From contig NZ_CM001023.1 of assembly GCF_000166275.1 (NCBI RefSeq), forward strand, positions 1,801,001 through 1,865,000: 64,000 nucleotides of DNA. Direction: 5' to 3'. Each line of letters opens with the position of its first letter. Position 1 is the first letter of the stretch. Origin of the DNA: Algoriphagus machipongonensis (lineage in GTDB: Bacteria; Bacteroidota; Bacteroidia; Cytophagales; Cyclobacteriaceae). Below, one piece after another: positions 19,203-27,736 of this stretch. The translations under genes and the position numbers were made by a program. The notes under the pieces were generated by a model. It saw only the letters and a list, made by a program, of their open reading frames with translations, was not told the origin of the DNA and did no database searches.

Positions 19203-20489
19203 CTAAATCAGTTTTAAGATATCCTGTCCGATATCTTTTCTGTAATATGCTTTATCCCAATGAATGTTTTCCACTGTATCAAAAGCATTTTTTAAGGCCT
19301 CCTCTAGACTTTCTCCCATGCCGGTAATTGCCAAAACACGTCCCCCTTGGTTGACTATTTCGCCTTTATCATTTCTTGCTGTTCCTGCATGAAAAACGAC
19401 AGTTCCTTTGGTGCTTTCCGGAATAGAGATTGGGAAGCCTTTTTCATAAGATCCTGGATAGCCGCCGCTGACCATAACTACCGTAGTGGCATATTGTGAT
19501 GAAATCTCAATTTCATAAGTATCCAAGGTGCCCGTTCCAATACCATTTAATAAGTCTACGAAATCACTGGTAATCCTCGGTAATACGGCTTCTGTTTCTG
19601 GGTCACCCATTCGTACATTGTACTCAATCACGTAAGGTTCACCATTGTTATTCATCAAGCCTATGAAAAGAAATCCTTTATAGGGAATGTTTTCTTTAGC
19701 GAGGCCATCGACTGTTGGTTTTACTACAAGATCCTCAACTTTTTTCATGAAAGCTTCATCTGCAAAAACCACCGGTGTTACCGCTCCCATGCCTCCTGTG
19801 TTTAATCCAGTATCACCTTCACCTATGCGTTTGTAATCCTTTGCCTCTGGAAGGATTTTATAACTTTTTCCATCGGTAGCAACAAAAACAGATAGCTCAA
19901 TTCCATAAAGAAACTCTTCCACAACTACTTTGGAAGAAGCGTCTCCAAATTTTTGTTCCAAAAGCATTTCCTTAAAAGAGGCTTTTGCTTCTTCTAAAGT
20001 CTGGCAAATCAATACGCCTTTACCCGCTGCCAAACCATCTGCTTTAAGAACGATGGGAAGGTTTTGGGTCTCCAAATAGGCAAGACCTGCGTCAATTTGA
20101 TCAGCTGTAAAAGTTTCATAGGCTGCAGTAGGGACGTTATTTCTCTGCATAAAGCGCTTCGAGAAATCCTTACTTCCTTCCAGAGTTGCTCCTAATTGCG
20201 AAGGACCGACTACAGGAATTTTGGCAGTCTCATTTTGTGCAGCCAGGTAATCTACTAATCCTTTGACCAAAGGCTCTTCTGGTCCTACGACCACAAGATC
20301 AACTGCATTTTCTAGAATGAATGATTTAATTCCATCAAAATCAGTGATGGAAAGAGAGATGTTTTTAGCTATTTCTGCTGTACCTGCATTTCCAGGCGCA
20401 ACGAATAGTTGTGAGCATTTAGGACTTTGTACAATTTTCCAGGCAAAGGCATGCTCTCTGCCTCCACTGCCTAATAAGAGTATGTTCAT
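19203..20489 (-). CDS. purD: Phosphoribosylamine--glycine ligase
   Basis: 428 residues. Joins phosphoribosylamine and glycine with ATP in purine synthesis. It begins with the family motif LLLGSGGREHAFAWKI. The ATP-grasp region includes VVLKADGLAAGKGVLIC, VVEEFLYGIELSVF, DTGLNTGGMGAVTP and YNVRMGDPETEAVLPR. The length is normal and no residue seems to be missing. It follows recQ by 14 nt on the same strand and precedes ricT, so it may share a transcript with either. Confidence 0.95.
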   Translation of the reverse strand: MNILLLGSGGREHAFAWKIVQSPKCSQLFVAPGNAGTAEIAKNISLSITDFDGIKSFILENAVDLVVVGPEEPLVKGLVDYLAAQNETAKIPVVGPSQLGATLEGSKDFSKRFMQRNNVPTAAYETFTADQIDAGLAYLETQNLPIVLKADGLAAGKGVLICQTLEEAKASFKEMLLEQKFGDASSKVVVEEFLYGIELSVFVATDGKSYKILPEAKDYKRIGEGDTGLNTGGMGAVTPVVFADEAFMKKVEDLVVKPTVDGLAKENIPYKGFLFIGLMNNNGEPYVIEYNVRMGDPETEAVLPRITSDFVDLLNGIGTGTLDTYEIEISSQYATTVVMVSGGYPGSYEKGFPISIPESTKGTVVFHAGTARNDKGEIVNQGGRVLAITGMGESLEEALKNAFDTVENIHWDKAYYRKDIGQDILKLI

Positions 20490-20503
20490 TGATTCAAATC
20501 TTG

Positions 20504-22681
20504 TTAGTTGGCATGTTCGGAAATGAATTTAATCCGATAGACCCGCAATTCATCTTCTGCAAAATCCTCGTCTTCTAATTCCTCCAGTGCCTCTTTAATA
20601 CGATCGGTTTCTGCACTCATGAAATAATCATGGAGCAGGTCTTCCCTGTCTTCATCCATGATATTTTCGATGTAGTAATCGATATTTAATTTAGTGCCGC
20701 TATAGATGATCTGCTCGATTTCCTGCAGTAATTCACCCATACTGACATTCAGGTTGTCGGCGATTTCATCCAGATCAATTTTTCTATCAATTTGTTGAAT
20801 GATCGTGATTTTGAGCTTGGATCTTGATCCGGCAGTCTTTACCACCACATCTGATGCAGTCTCAATTTCATTTTCTTCTACATAGTTAGAAATGATCTTT
20901 AAGAACGACGATCCAAATTTAGCGACTTTTCCCATACCAACACCGTTGATTTGTGCCAGTTCTTCTCTAGAAGTAGGATAAACAGTTGCCATTTCCTCCA
21001 ATGAGGGATCTTGAAAGATAACATAAGGGGGTAAACCTTTAGATCGAGCCACTTTTTTGCGTTCTGCTTTAAGCAGTTCAAAAAGGTTTTCATCGTAGGC
21101 TACACCCGTTCTTTCTACTACTTCCGGCCCGTCAGTGTCAGTTTCGTTTTCGTAGTCATGGTCTTTATATAAATTGATGGAGTGGGGCGCATCCATAAAG
21201 GCTTTACCTCTAGGTGTGATTTTTAAAACTCCATAATTTTCTATGTCTTTTTCCAGTAGGTCAGCAATCATAGCTTGTCTTATGATAGCTGTCCAATATT
21301 TTTCAGGAACATGGTTCCCTTTACCAAAAGCCTCAATTTTATCGTGCTTATAGCTGGAAACGTAGTCGTTGGTCTCTCCAATGATGACTTTGACTAAATG
21401 CTCAATCCCAAATCGTTCATTGGTCTGTTGAACTGCTTCCATTGCGGTGAGGACGTATTCCATCCCTTCAAAAATCTCTCGATCCTTTTTACAATTGTCG
21501 CAATAGCCACAGTCTTTTTCAAAAGTTTCTCCAAAGTAGTTGAGGATAAACTTCCTTCTACAAACGCCAGTTTCTGCATAAGCTGCCATTTCATGAAGCA
21601 ATACTCTGGCATTTTCTCTTTCAGTGACGGGCTTGTCTTTATTGAATTTCTCCAGTTTGACTATGTCCTCATATCTATAGAACATCAGGCAGTGGCCTTC
21701 TAATCCATCTCTTCCAGCACGACCAGTTTCCTGATAATAGCCTTCCAAAGATTTAGGTACATCGTAGTGAATAACATACCGCACATCCGGCTTGTCGATT
21801 CCCATTCCAAAGGCAATGGTGGCCACAATGACATCCAGTTCCTCATTAAGAAAATCGTCTTGATTTTTGATACGTATGGCAGAATCTAATCCTGCATGAT
21901 ATGGAGCAGCATTAATTTGATTGACTTGGAGTAGTTGAGCGATTTCTTCCACTTTTTTTCTACTCAGGCAATAAATAATACCAGACTTCCCTTTATGGTT
22001 TTTTATAAACTTGATGAGCTGCTTTTTGGATTCATTTTTCATCTTAGGCCGAACCTCATAAAAGAGATTGGTTCGGTTAAATGATGATTTAAACAAATCA
22101 GCTTCCTCCATTTGAAGATTGCGTTGAATGTCTTGTTGCACTTTTGGAGTGGCAGTGGCAGTCAATGCGATGATAGGAAGGTTAGGAGCTATCTGAGCAA
22201 CAATCGTTTTGATTTTTCGATATTCCGGCCGAAAATCATGTCCCCATTCGGAAATACAATGCGCCTCATCAATAGCTACAAAACTGAGTTCGGCTGATTT
22301 TAGGAAAGCAATGTTCTCCTCTTTCGTTAAAGATTCCGGTGCAACATATAAAAGCTTGGTCTTTTTGCTCAATACTTCATTCTTGACTTTCGTGGACTCC
22401 GATTTGTTAAGGGTCGAGTTCAAGAAATGGGCATTGATTCCAATTGCTTTTAATTGATCTACTTGGTTTTTCATCAACGCTATCAAAGGGGAGATAACGA
22501 TGGCTGTGCCATTAGACACGACTGCGGGTAATTGATAGCAGAGCGACTTTCCCGCTCCTGTAGGCATAATCACAAAAGTGTTTCTATGCCCTAGCAAATT
22601 GTCCACGATCGGCTCTTGGTTCCCTCGGAACTGGCTGAATCCAAATATTTTTTTTAGGTCTTCTTTTACTTTTTCTTCCAC
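20504..22681 (-). CDS. recQ: ATP-dependent DNA helicase RecQ
   Basis: 725 residues from a GTG start at 22681; there is no in-frame ATG upstream before a stop. Helicase motifs: MPTGAGKSLCYQLPA (Walker A, about residue 38), DEAHCISEWGHDFRPEY (motif II, about 138), GFGMGIDKPDVR-type motif V written here as AFGMGIDKPDVR, and QETGRAGRDG (motif VI). Then the zinc-binding Cys set (CRRKFILNYFGETF / CGYCDNC, about 375-400), a winged-helix RQC part, an HRDC domain (about 540-610) and an extra acidic C-terminal region. It unwinds recombination and replication intermediates. Divergent from kdsD. Confidence 0.95.
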   Translation of the reverse strand: MEEKVKEDLKKIFGFSQFRGNQEPIVDNLLGHRNTFVIMPTGAGKSLCYQLPAVVSNGTAIVISPLIALMKNQVDQLKAIGINAHFLNSTLNKSESTKVKNEVLSKKTKLLYVAPESLTKEENIAFLKSAELSFVAIDEAHCISEWGHDFRPEYRKIKTIVAQIAPNLPIIALTATATPKVQQDIQRNLQMEEADLFKSSFNRTNLFYEVRPKMKNESKKQLIKFIKNHKGKSGIIYCLSRKKVEEIAQLLQVNQINAAPYHAGLDSAIRIKNQDDFLNEELDVIVATIAFGMGIDKPDVRYVIHYDVPKSLEGYYQETGRAGRDGLEGHCLMFYRYEDIVKLEKFNKDKPVTERENARVLLHEMAAYAETGVCRRKFILNYFGETFEKDCGYCDNCKKDREIFEGMEYVLTAMEAVQQTNERFGIEHLVKVIIGETNDYVSSYKHDKIEAFGKGNHVPEKYWTAIIRQAMIADLLEKDIENYGVLKITPRGKAFMDAPHSINLYKDHDYENETDTDGPEVVERTGVAYDENLFELLKAERKKVARSKGLPPYVIFQDPSLEEMATVYPTSREELAQINGVGMGKVAKFGSSFLKIISNYVEENEIETASDVVVKTAGSRSKLKITIIQQIDRKIDLDEIADNLNVSMGELLQEIEQIIYSGTKLNIDYYIENIMDEDREDLLHDYFMSAETDRIKEALEELEDEDFAEDELRVYRIKFISEHAN

Positions 22682-22742
22682 TTGAACAGGTACTTTAAAT
22701 GGGTGCTCGAAGCCTGTAAACAGGAATGATTAATTACTTTTA

Positions 22743-22750
22743 TACCTTTG
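22743..22750 (+). promoter_or_regulatory. -7 box (TACCTTTG) for kdsD
   Basis: TACCTTTG is an exact TAnnTTTG match in the 99-base recQ-kdsD divergent region, placing the transcript start near 22756, about 25 nt before the TTG start codon. No matching -33 element is obvious. Confidence 0.5.
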
Positions 22751-22780
22751 TAACAAAACTACTGATAAACATAGGTAAAA

Positions 22781-23749
22781 TTGAATTTAGCTAAAAATAT
22801 TAGAAATACAGCGACTCGCGTACTTCAAAATGAGGCAAATGCGATATTAAAATTGATCGACTATTTAGACGGTGATTTTGTGGCCTGTGTGGAGCATGTT
22901 TTAAATTCCAAGGGGAGAGTGGTCATCACTGGAGTAGGGAAAAGTGCCATAATAGCACAAAAAATTGTCGCTACTCTTAATTCTACTGGTACTCCAGCGA
23001 TCTTTATGCATGCAGCAGATGCCATTCATGGAGACCTAGGGATGATCCAGGAAGACGATGTGGTTTTATGCATTTCAAAAAGTGGGAATACTCCAGAGAT
23101 AAAAGTTTTAGTTCCTCTACTCAAAAATTCGGGCTCCTTGCTAGTTGCTTTGGTGAGTAATACCGACAGTTATCTGGCAGAACATGCCACTTATGTGCTA
23201 AATGCAACAATTTCAGAAGAAGCATGTCCACATAATTTGGCTCCGACGACCAGTACTACAGCGCATCTTGCAATAGGGGATGCTTTGGCGGTATGTCTTT
23301 TGGAGGCCCGTGGATTTACTTCAGATGATTTTGCTAAATATCACCCAGGTGGATCTTTAGGAAAACAACTATATTTGAAGGTGAGTGATTTATTAACCAA
23401 AGATCAGTTGCCAAAAGTCAATGAAGAATCAGGACTGGCTGAGGTGATTTTGGAAATTTCTGGGAAAAGACTCGGCGCAACTTCCGTAATCGATGGTTCA
23501 GGTGATTTGGTAGGCATTATCACAGATGGAGATTTGAGGAGAATGCTTCAAAAAAGTCTTGATATCCAAAAGCTAAAAGCCAAGGATATTATGACTGCAA
23601 AGCCTAAAACTATTTCGAAGGATGAGTTTGCTATTCGTGCTTTAAACCAAATGAAAAAGTATAATATCACACAATTGGTTGCCATGGATGGAAATAAAAT
23701 CGCTGGATTTGTCCATATTCATGACCTGATGAAAGAAGGAATCGTATAA
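22781..23749 (+). CDS. kdsD: Arabinose-5-phosphate isomerase (KpsF/GutQ/KdsD family)
   Basis: 322 residues. A stop codon lies in frame at 22772-22774 with no ATG or GTG between, so the TTG at 22781 is taken as start. The SIS domain (about residues 30-170) contains VVITGVGKSAIIAQKIVATLNSTGTPA and DVVLCISKSGNTPEIK; two CBS repeats fill residues 205-320 (VIDGSGDLVGIITDGDLRR; MDGNKIAGFVHIHDL). It makes arabinose 5-phosphate from ribulose 5-phosphate for Kdo and lipopolysaccharide. It forms a two-gene unit with the mannose-1-phosphate guanylyltransferase 8 nt downstream, both feeding surface glycan synthesis. Confidence 0.9.
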   Translation: MNLAKNIRNTATRVLQNEANAILKLIDYLDGDFVACVEHVLNSKGRVVITGVGKSAIIAQKIVATLNSTGTPAIFMHAADAIHGDLGMIQEDDVVLCISKSGNTPEIKVLVPLLKNSGSLLVALVSNTDSYLAEHATYVLNATISEEACPHNLAPTTSTTAHLAIGDALAVCLLEARGFTSDDFAKYHPGGSLGKQLYLKVSDLLTKDQLPKVNEESGLAEVILEISGKRLGATSVIDGSGDLVGIITDGDLRRMLQKSLDIQKLKAKDIMTAKPKTISKDEFAIRALNQMKKYNITQLVAMDGNKIAGFVHIHDLMKEGIV

Positions 23750-23757
23750 ACCCAAAG

Positions 23758-24831
23758 ATGCAGAAGAAACCCTATATAGTAATTATGGCAGGGGGGATTG
23801 GCTCCAGATTTTGGCCATATAGCCGAAATGCCTGCCCAAAACAATTTTTAGATATTTTAGGTACAGGCAGGACTTTACTGCAAATGACTTTTGATAGGTA
23901 TCTGGACGTATCAACTATTGATAAGTTTTTTGTTGTCACCAACCAGAGCTATTTCGATCAAGTACGGGAGCAATTACCCGAACTGGATGAGAGTCAGATT
24001 CTCACCGAGCCTCAAAGAAGAAATACTGCTACTTGTATCGCTTATGCGACTTATAAGATTCAGGCTTTAGACCCTGAGGCAAGTATGATTGTGGCTCCAG
24101 CAGATCATTTAATAACCCAAGAAAAAAAGTTTCATTCAGCAATCTCGAAATCTTTATTAGCAGCAGAAGTAGAGGGAAGACTGATCACCATGGGGATTAA
24201 GCCGAATCGGCCGGAAACAGGCTATGGCTATATCCAATACTTGGAACATGGAGAAGAAGGGGTGCACAAAGTGAAAACTTTTACAGAAAAACCGAATGCA
24301 AAACTCGCCAAGACATTTGTTGAAAGCGGTGATTTTGTATGGAATTCGGGAATGTTTATTTGGAAAGCCAAAAGTCTGGTTGCTGCCTATGAAAAGTATA
24401 TGCCGGATGTTGCGGAGGTTTTTTCTGAAGGGAGAAATCAATTGGGAACCGAAAGAGAACCAGAATTTATTCTCAAAGCTTATTCCTTGCTTAAAAATAT
24501 CTCCATTGATAATGGGATAATGGAGCAATCAGAAGACGTCTATGTGATTCCTACAGAGTTTGGATGGTCAGATTTGGGTTCCTGGAATAGTCTCTATGAG
24601 CTAAAGGAGAAGGATAAGAACAAAAATGTGGTAGAGTCCAATGCGGTGCTCTATGACACGCATAACTCCTACATTAAAGTGGATGGTAATAAGCTTGTCG
24701 TAGTGCAGGGACTTGATAATTACTTGATCAATGAGACGGATAATGTCCTCTTGATTTGCAAGCTAGATGCTGAGAATAAGTTTCGGGAATTTGTGGCGAA
24801 TGCCAAAAAGAAAGGGGAAGACTATGTTTGA
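23758..24831 (+). CDS. Mannose-1-phosphate guanylyltransferase
   Basis: 357 residues. Makes GDP-mannose from GTP and mannose 1-phosphate. The nucleotidyltransferase signature is VIMAGGIGSRFWPYSR with the following CPKQF (residues 8-30); further family pieces are TEPQRRNTATCIAYAT, MIVAPADHL, TFTEKPNAKLAKTF, FVWNSGMFIWKA and EFGWSDLGSWNSLYE. It lacks the C-terminal isomerase (cupin) domain of bifunctional ManC/AlgA, so it is the short monofunctional form. It lies 8 nt after kdsD. Confidence 0.92.
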   Translation: MQKKPYIVIMAGGIGSRFWPYSRNACPKQFLDILGTGRTLLQMTFDRYLDVSTIDKFFVVTNQSYFDQVREQLPELDESQILTEPQRRNTATCIAYATYKIQALDPEASMIVAPADHLITQEKKFHSAISKSLLAAEVEGRLITMGIKPNRPETGYGYIQYLEHGEEGVHKVKTFTEKPNAKLAKTFVESGDFVWNSGMFIWKAKSLVAAYEKYMPDVAEVFSEGRNQLGTEREPEFILKAYSLLKNISIDNGIMEQSEDVYVIPTEFGWSDLGSWNSLYELKEKDKNKNVVESNAVLYDTHNSYIKVDGNKLVVVQGLDNYLINETDNVLLICKLDAENKFREFVANAKKKGEDYV

Positions 24832-24850
24832 CTCCCCCTTTTGAATTTTA

Positions 24851-25627
24851 TTATTTTCTGCGCTGCCTCATGGCTTCGTAAATTGCCACGCCTGCAGATA
24901 CAGAAACATTTAAACTTTCGATTTTACCAAGCATAGGGATATTCACTTTTTCATCAGCAATTCCCATCAACTCATTAGAGATTCCATCTTCTTCAGAACC
25001 CATGATCATGGCTACTGGAGAAGCGAAATCTGCTTCATACATATCCTTATCAGACTTTTCAGTGATAGCCACCAAGGTTAAGCCCATCTTTTGTAAGTCT
25101 CTGCAGGTATAGAAAAGGTTTTTGACACGAACGACCGGAAGGAAGTTCAATGCTCCAGCAGAAGTTTTAACTGCATCAGAATTGATCTGTGCACTTCCTT
25201 TGGATGGAATGACGATCGCATCTATACCTGCGCATTCTGCAGATCGAGCGATGGCGCCAAAGTTTCTTACATCTGTGATTCTATCCAGAATCAACACCAA
25301 AGGAGATTTTCCAACCGAAAAGCAACTTTCGATCACATGATCTAAGGAAGCATATTCGATGGAGGAAATATAAGCTACGACCCCTTGGTGATTTTTCCGT
25401 GTTACTCGATTTAATTTTGCATCTGGTACACGTACCACAGGCACTGCATTCGCTTTACAAACCTGCAGCAATTCTTTTATTAAATCATTATTCAGCTCTT
25501 TTTGAACAAGAACCTTGTCCATTTCTTTTCCGGCATGAATAGCCTCCATGACTGCTCTTGTACCAAAAATAAAATCTTTTTCTGTAGCTCCTTTTTCTAT
25601 TAGAAAGCCATCCTTCCGCTTCTCCAT
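24851..25627 (-). CDS. rlmB: 23S rRNA 2'-O-methyltransferase RlmB-like (TrmH/SPOUT family)
   Basis: About 258 residues from the ATG at 25627 (an in-frame start at 25648 would add seven residues). The N-terminal L30e-like substrate-binding domain (FIFGTRAVMEAIHAGKEMDKVLVQ) is followed by the SPOUT domain with motif 1 (DRITDVRNFGAIARSAECAGIDAIV), motif 2 (IMGSEEDGISNEL) and motif 3 (IPMLGKIESLNVSVSAGVAIYEAMRQ). RlmB methylates G2251 of 23S rRNA in E. coli; the exact site here is assumed from the family. Its start overlaps the GWxTD gene end by 28 bases. Confidence 0.88.
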   Translation of the reverse strand: MEKRKDGFLIEKGATEKDFIFGTRAVMEAIHAGKEMDKVLVQKELNNDLIKELLQVCKANAVPVVRVPDAKLNRVTRKNHQGVVAYISSIEYASLDHVIESCFSVGKSPLVLILDRITDVRNFGAIARSAECAGIDAIVIPSKGSAQINSDAVKTSAGALNFLPVVRVKNLFYTCRDLQKMGLTLVAITEKSDKDMYEADFASPVAMIMGSEEDGISNELMGIADEKVNIPMLGKIESLNVSVSAGVAIYEAMRQRRK

Positions 25628-26835
25628 ATGGAAATGTTTTTGAACCAAACAGGCTGATAAGCTCTGGAGCGGTTCAGCGAGTAATAGTGTGGGGTGAGAA
25701 TATTCTTTACGCGTACAAAAGTAAAGCGAATTTTTGAACTCCCGCTAATTCCTCCGTAAGACCATACCTCTCTATCCAAATAAAAATTTACTTCTGAGGG
25801 TGGACCCATTACAATGTAAACCATGCCACGATCCGTTTTCCAACCTTCTTTAAATTCTGTGAAAAGGATATTAGCAAACTCCACCTGTCTGAAATACTCT
25901 TTAATCAGCTCCTTAGCAGTGTCTGGATTTCGTGTTAAATTATACCAATATTGATCTAGCGCTTTCTTTTTGTCTTCTGCACTAAGTAAAGTCTCATGTT
26001 CTTTTCTGGTGGAAATATAAGTCACCATTTGTACCATTTCATCCCAATCCCTCACTTTAGGAAAAGCCTCATGGGTCGTTTTGATCATAAACCCTGAAGC
26101 ATCTGAAGTATCCTGCTGCACAAAATAATACCCTTGATTCTCTAAACTTTCCGGAACATTGGTTAAGAAGTCTCCCTGATCAACCACCTCAAGTTCCTTG
26201 GGAACAGGGGGAGACTTGGTTTCCATCGGTGGATAAGGGATTTCAAATGACACCGGATAAAAGAATTTATGCAGGCTTGGACCTTTTGGGGAGTTAAAGA
26301 GTAAGGATTGTCCTGAGTTAAGGAAGTTCTGGTCAAAAGGGACATCATTTGCGTAATAGGCTCCGAAAGTAGGCTGGTCGTATACAAAGGAACTTTTCAG
26401 ATCTATATGGTAATAATATTCGTCTCCTTGACGGGTATCAAGAACTGTCAACAAGGCAATAGCAACCTCCTGGCCTTCTGGGATAGTAACGGTTTTTTCA
26501 AAATACCAATGCCTATCCGTATCGGCAGTTAAATCGTTCTCGGTTAATAAATTTACTTGATCATCTAATATCTCCTCTTCATAGCTATCCAAGACAGAAT
26601 AGGAAAAGCTGAACGCGTTAAATGATGGGTTTTCTTCTATTTTTTCCACCACCATCTGCAATTTAAATTCGTTCGAACCTAGTTTAATGGGGATGATTTT
26701 AAGGCCTAATCTGGAGTACCTGGAATATCGTAGCGCCTGATTGAGGTTAGAAAGTTTCTTTTGTGGAAAAGCTGAAAAAACGGTCCCTATACTTAATATG
26801 GAAAAAAGCAGGAGGAATTTTAGTTTAAGCTTCAT
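25600..26835 (-). CDS. GWxTD domain-containing exported protein
   Basis: 411 residues with a signal peptide (MKLKLKFLLLFSILSIGTVFSAFPQ). An N-terminal beta-rich domain precedes the GWxTD region (about residues 270-405) with its name-giving motif and context: FTEFKEGWKTDRGMVYIVMGPPSEV, ...EVWSYGG, IRFTFVRV. GWxTD proteins are found almost only in Bacteroidota and relatives; function is not established. The 3' end runs 28 bases into rlmB, which suggests one transcript. A divergent methyltransferase gene lies upstream. Confidence 0.85.
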   Translation of the reverse strand: MKLKLKFLLLFSILSIGTVFSAFPQKKLSNLNQALRYSRYSRLGLKIIPIKLGSNEFKLQMVVEKIEENPSFNAFSFSYSVLDSYEEEILDDQVNLLTENDLTADTDRHWYFEKTVTIPEGQEVAIALLTVLDTRQGDEYYYHIDLKSSFVYDQPTFGAYYANDVPFDQNFLNSGQSLLFNSPKGPSLHKFFYPVSFEIPYPPMETKSPPVPKELEVVDQGDFLTNVPESLENQGYYFVQQDTSDASGFMIKTTHEAFPKVRDWDEMVQMVTYISTRKEHETLLSAEDKKKALDQYWYNLTRNPDTAKELIKEYFRQVEFANILFTEFKEGWKTDRGMVYIVMGPPSEVNFYLDREVWSYGGISGSSKIRFTFVRVKNILTPHYYSLNRSRAYQPVWFKNISIWRSGRMAF

Positions 26836-26868
26836 GGAATGATCTTATCGGGTTTTGAAAATTAAGCT

Positions 26869-26876
26869 TACTTTTG
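26869..26876 (+). promoter_or_regulatory. -7 box (TACTTTTG) for methyltransferase gene
   Basis: TACTTTTG matches TAnnTTTG 21 nt before the ATG at 26897, implying a very short leader. This supports choosing 26897 over the TTG at 26855 as start. Confidence 0.45.
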
Positions 26877-26896
26877 CCAAAATAGTAAAATTTTGT

Positions 26897-27670
26897 ATGG
26901 CTACCTATACAACGGAAATCGCATCTGATAAGTTAATCAGTGACAATCCTATTCATCAACGATTACTCAAAGCGTACATTGCAGCTCAACCCTGGATTTC
27001 AGGTAAATTACTTGAAGTGGGATGTGGAGAAGGCAGGGGAGTAGAAATACTTTTGCCCCATGCTACCGGTTATTTGGGGATCGATAAAATTCAGGAAGTG
27101 ATCGACATGCTTCATGAAAAACACCCGGGTGTTGATTTCAAACAAGCAGTTATCCCGCCGTTTAAAGGTATAGGAGATAATTTATTTGATACCGTGGTGA
27201 GTTTTCAGGTGATCGAGCACATTGAAAACGATCGATTATTTTTAGAGGAAATTTACCGAGTGTTAAAGCCAGGTGGAAAAGCTATCATTTCCACACCAAA
27301 CATCAATCATACCTTATCTAGGAATCCCTGGCATGTAAGAGAATATACTCCTCAGCAACTCATTGATTTATCAGCAAGTATTTTTGATGAGGTGGAGGCA
27401 AAAGGTGTTGGAGGAAACGAAAAAGTTTGGGCTTATCATGAGGCCAATAGAAAGTCTGTTCAGAAAATTATGCGTTTTGATATATTTGACCTTCAACACA
27501 AGCTTCCTGCAGCGATTTTAAGAATGCCCTACGAGATCCTTAATCGAATGAATCGAAATAAACTTCATAAGCAGACGAGTAATGCAGTGGAGATTACTCA
27601 TGATGATTATCCAATTGTAGAAGACCCAAAAAATGGTTTGGATCTATTTTACATTTTAAAGAAGAAATAA
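26897..27670 (+). CDS. Class I SAM-dependent methyltransferase
   Basis: 257 residues from the ATG at 26897; an upstream TTG (26855) would place the promoter box inside the gene. SAM-binding motif I is KLLEVGCGEGRGVEIL, followed by YLGIDKIQEVIDML (motif post-I), NLFDTVVSFQVIEHIEND (motif II) and EEIYRVLKPGGKAIISTPN (motif III). The layout resembles UbiE/COQ5-like or Methyltransf_11 small-molecule enzymes; the substrate cannot be told from sequence. It stands alone between a divergent GWxTD gene and a terminator. Confidence 0.88.
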   Translation: MATYTTEIASDKLISDNPIHQRLLKAYIAAQPWISGKLLEVGCGEGRGVEILLPHATGYLGIDKIQEVIDMLHEKHPGVDFKQAVIPPFKGIGDNLFDTVVSFQVIEHIENDRLFLEEIYRVLKPGGKAIISTPNINHTLSRNPWHVREYTPQQLIDLSASIFDEVEAKGVGGNEKVWAYHEANRKSVQKIMRFDIFDLQHKLPAAILRMPYEILNRMNRNKLHKQTSNAVEITHDDYPIVEDPKNGLDLFYILKKK

Positions 27671-27684
27671 AAACCATTTCTAAT

Positions 27685-27723
27685 AAAAAAAGGGGCTGGA
27701 ATTAATTTCCAGCCCCTTTTTTT
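27685..27723. terminator. Strong bidirectional terminator
   Basis: GGGGCTGGAA (27692-27701) pairs with TTCCAGCCCC (27707-27716), flanked by runs of seven A and seven T. It ends the methyltransferase gene and the convergent DUF2723 gene. Confidence 0.93.
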
Positions 27724-27736
27724 GATTTAGGTAACT

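Noticed and set aside
26163..26387. 74-residue minus-strand frame within the GWxTD gene
   Set aside because: Same-strand shadow in another frame of a clearly coding gene.
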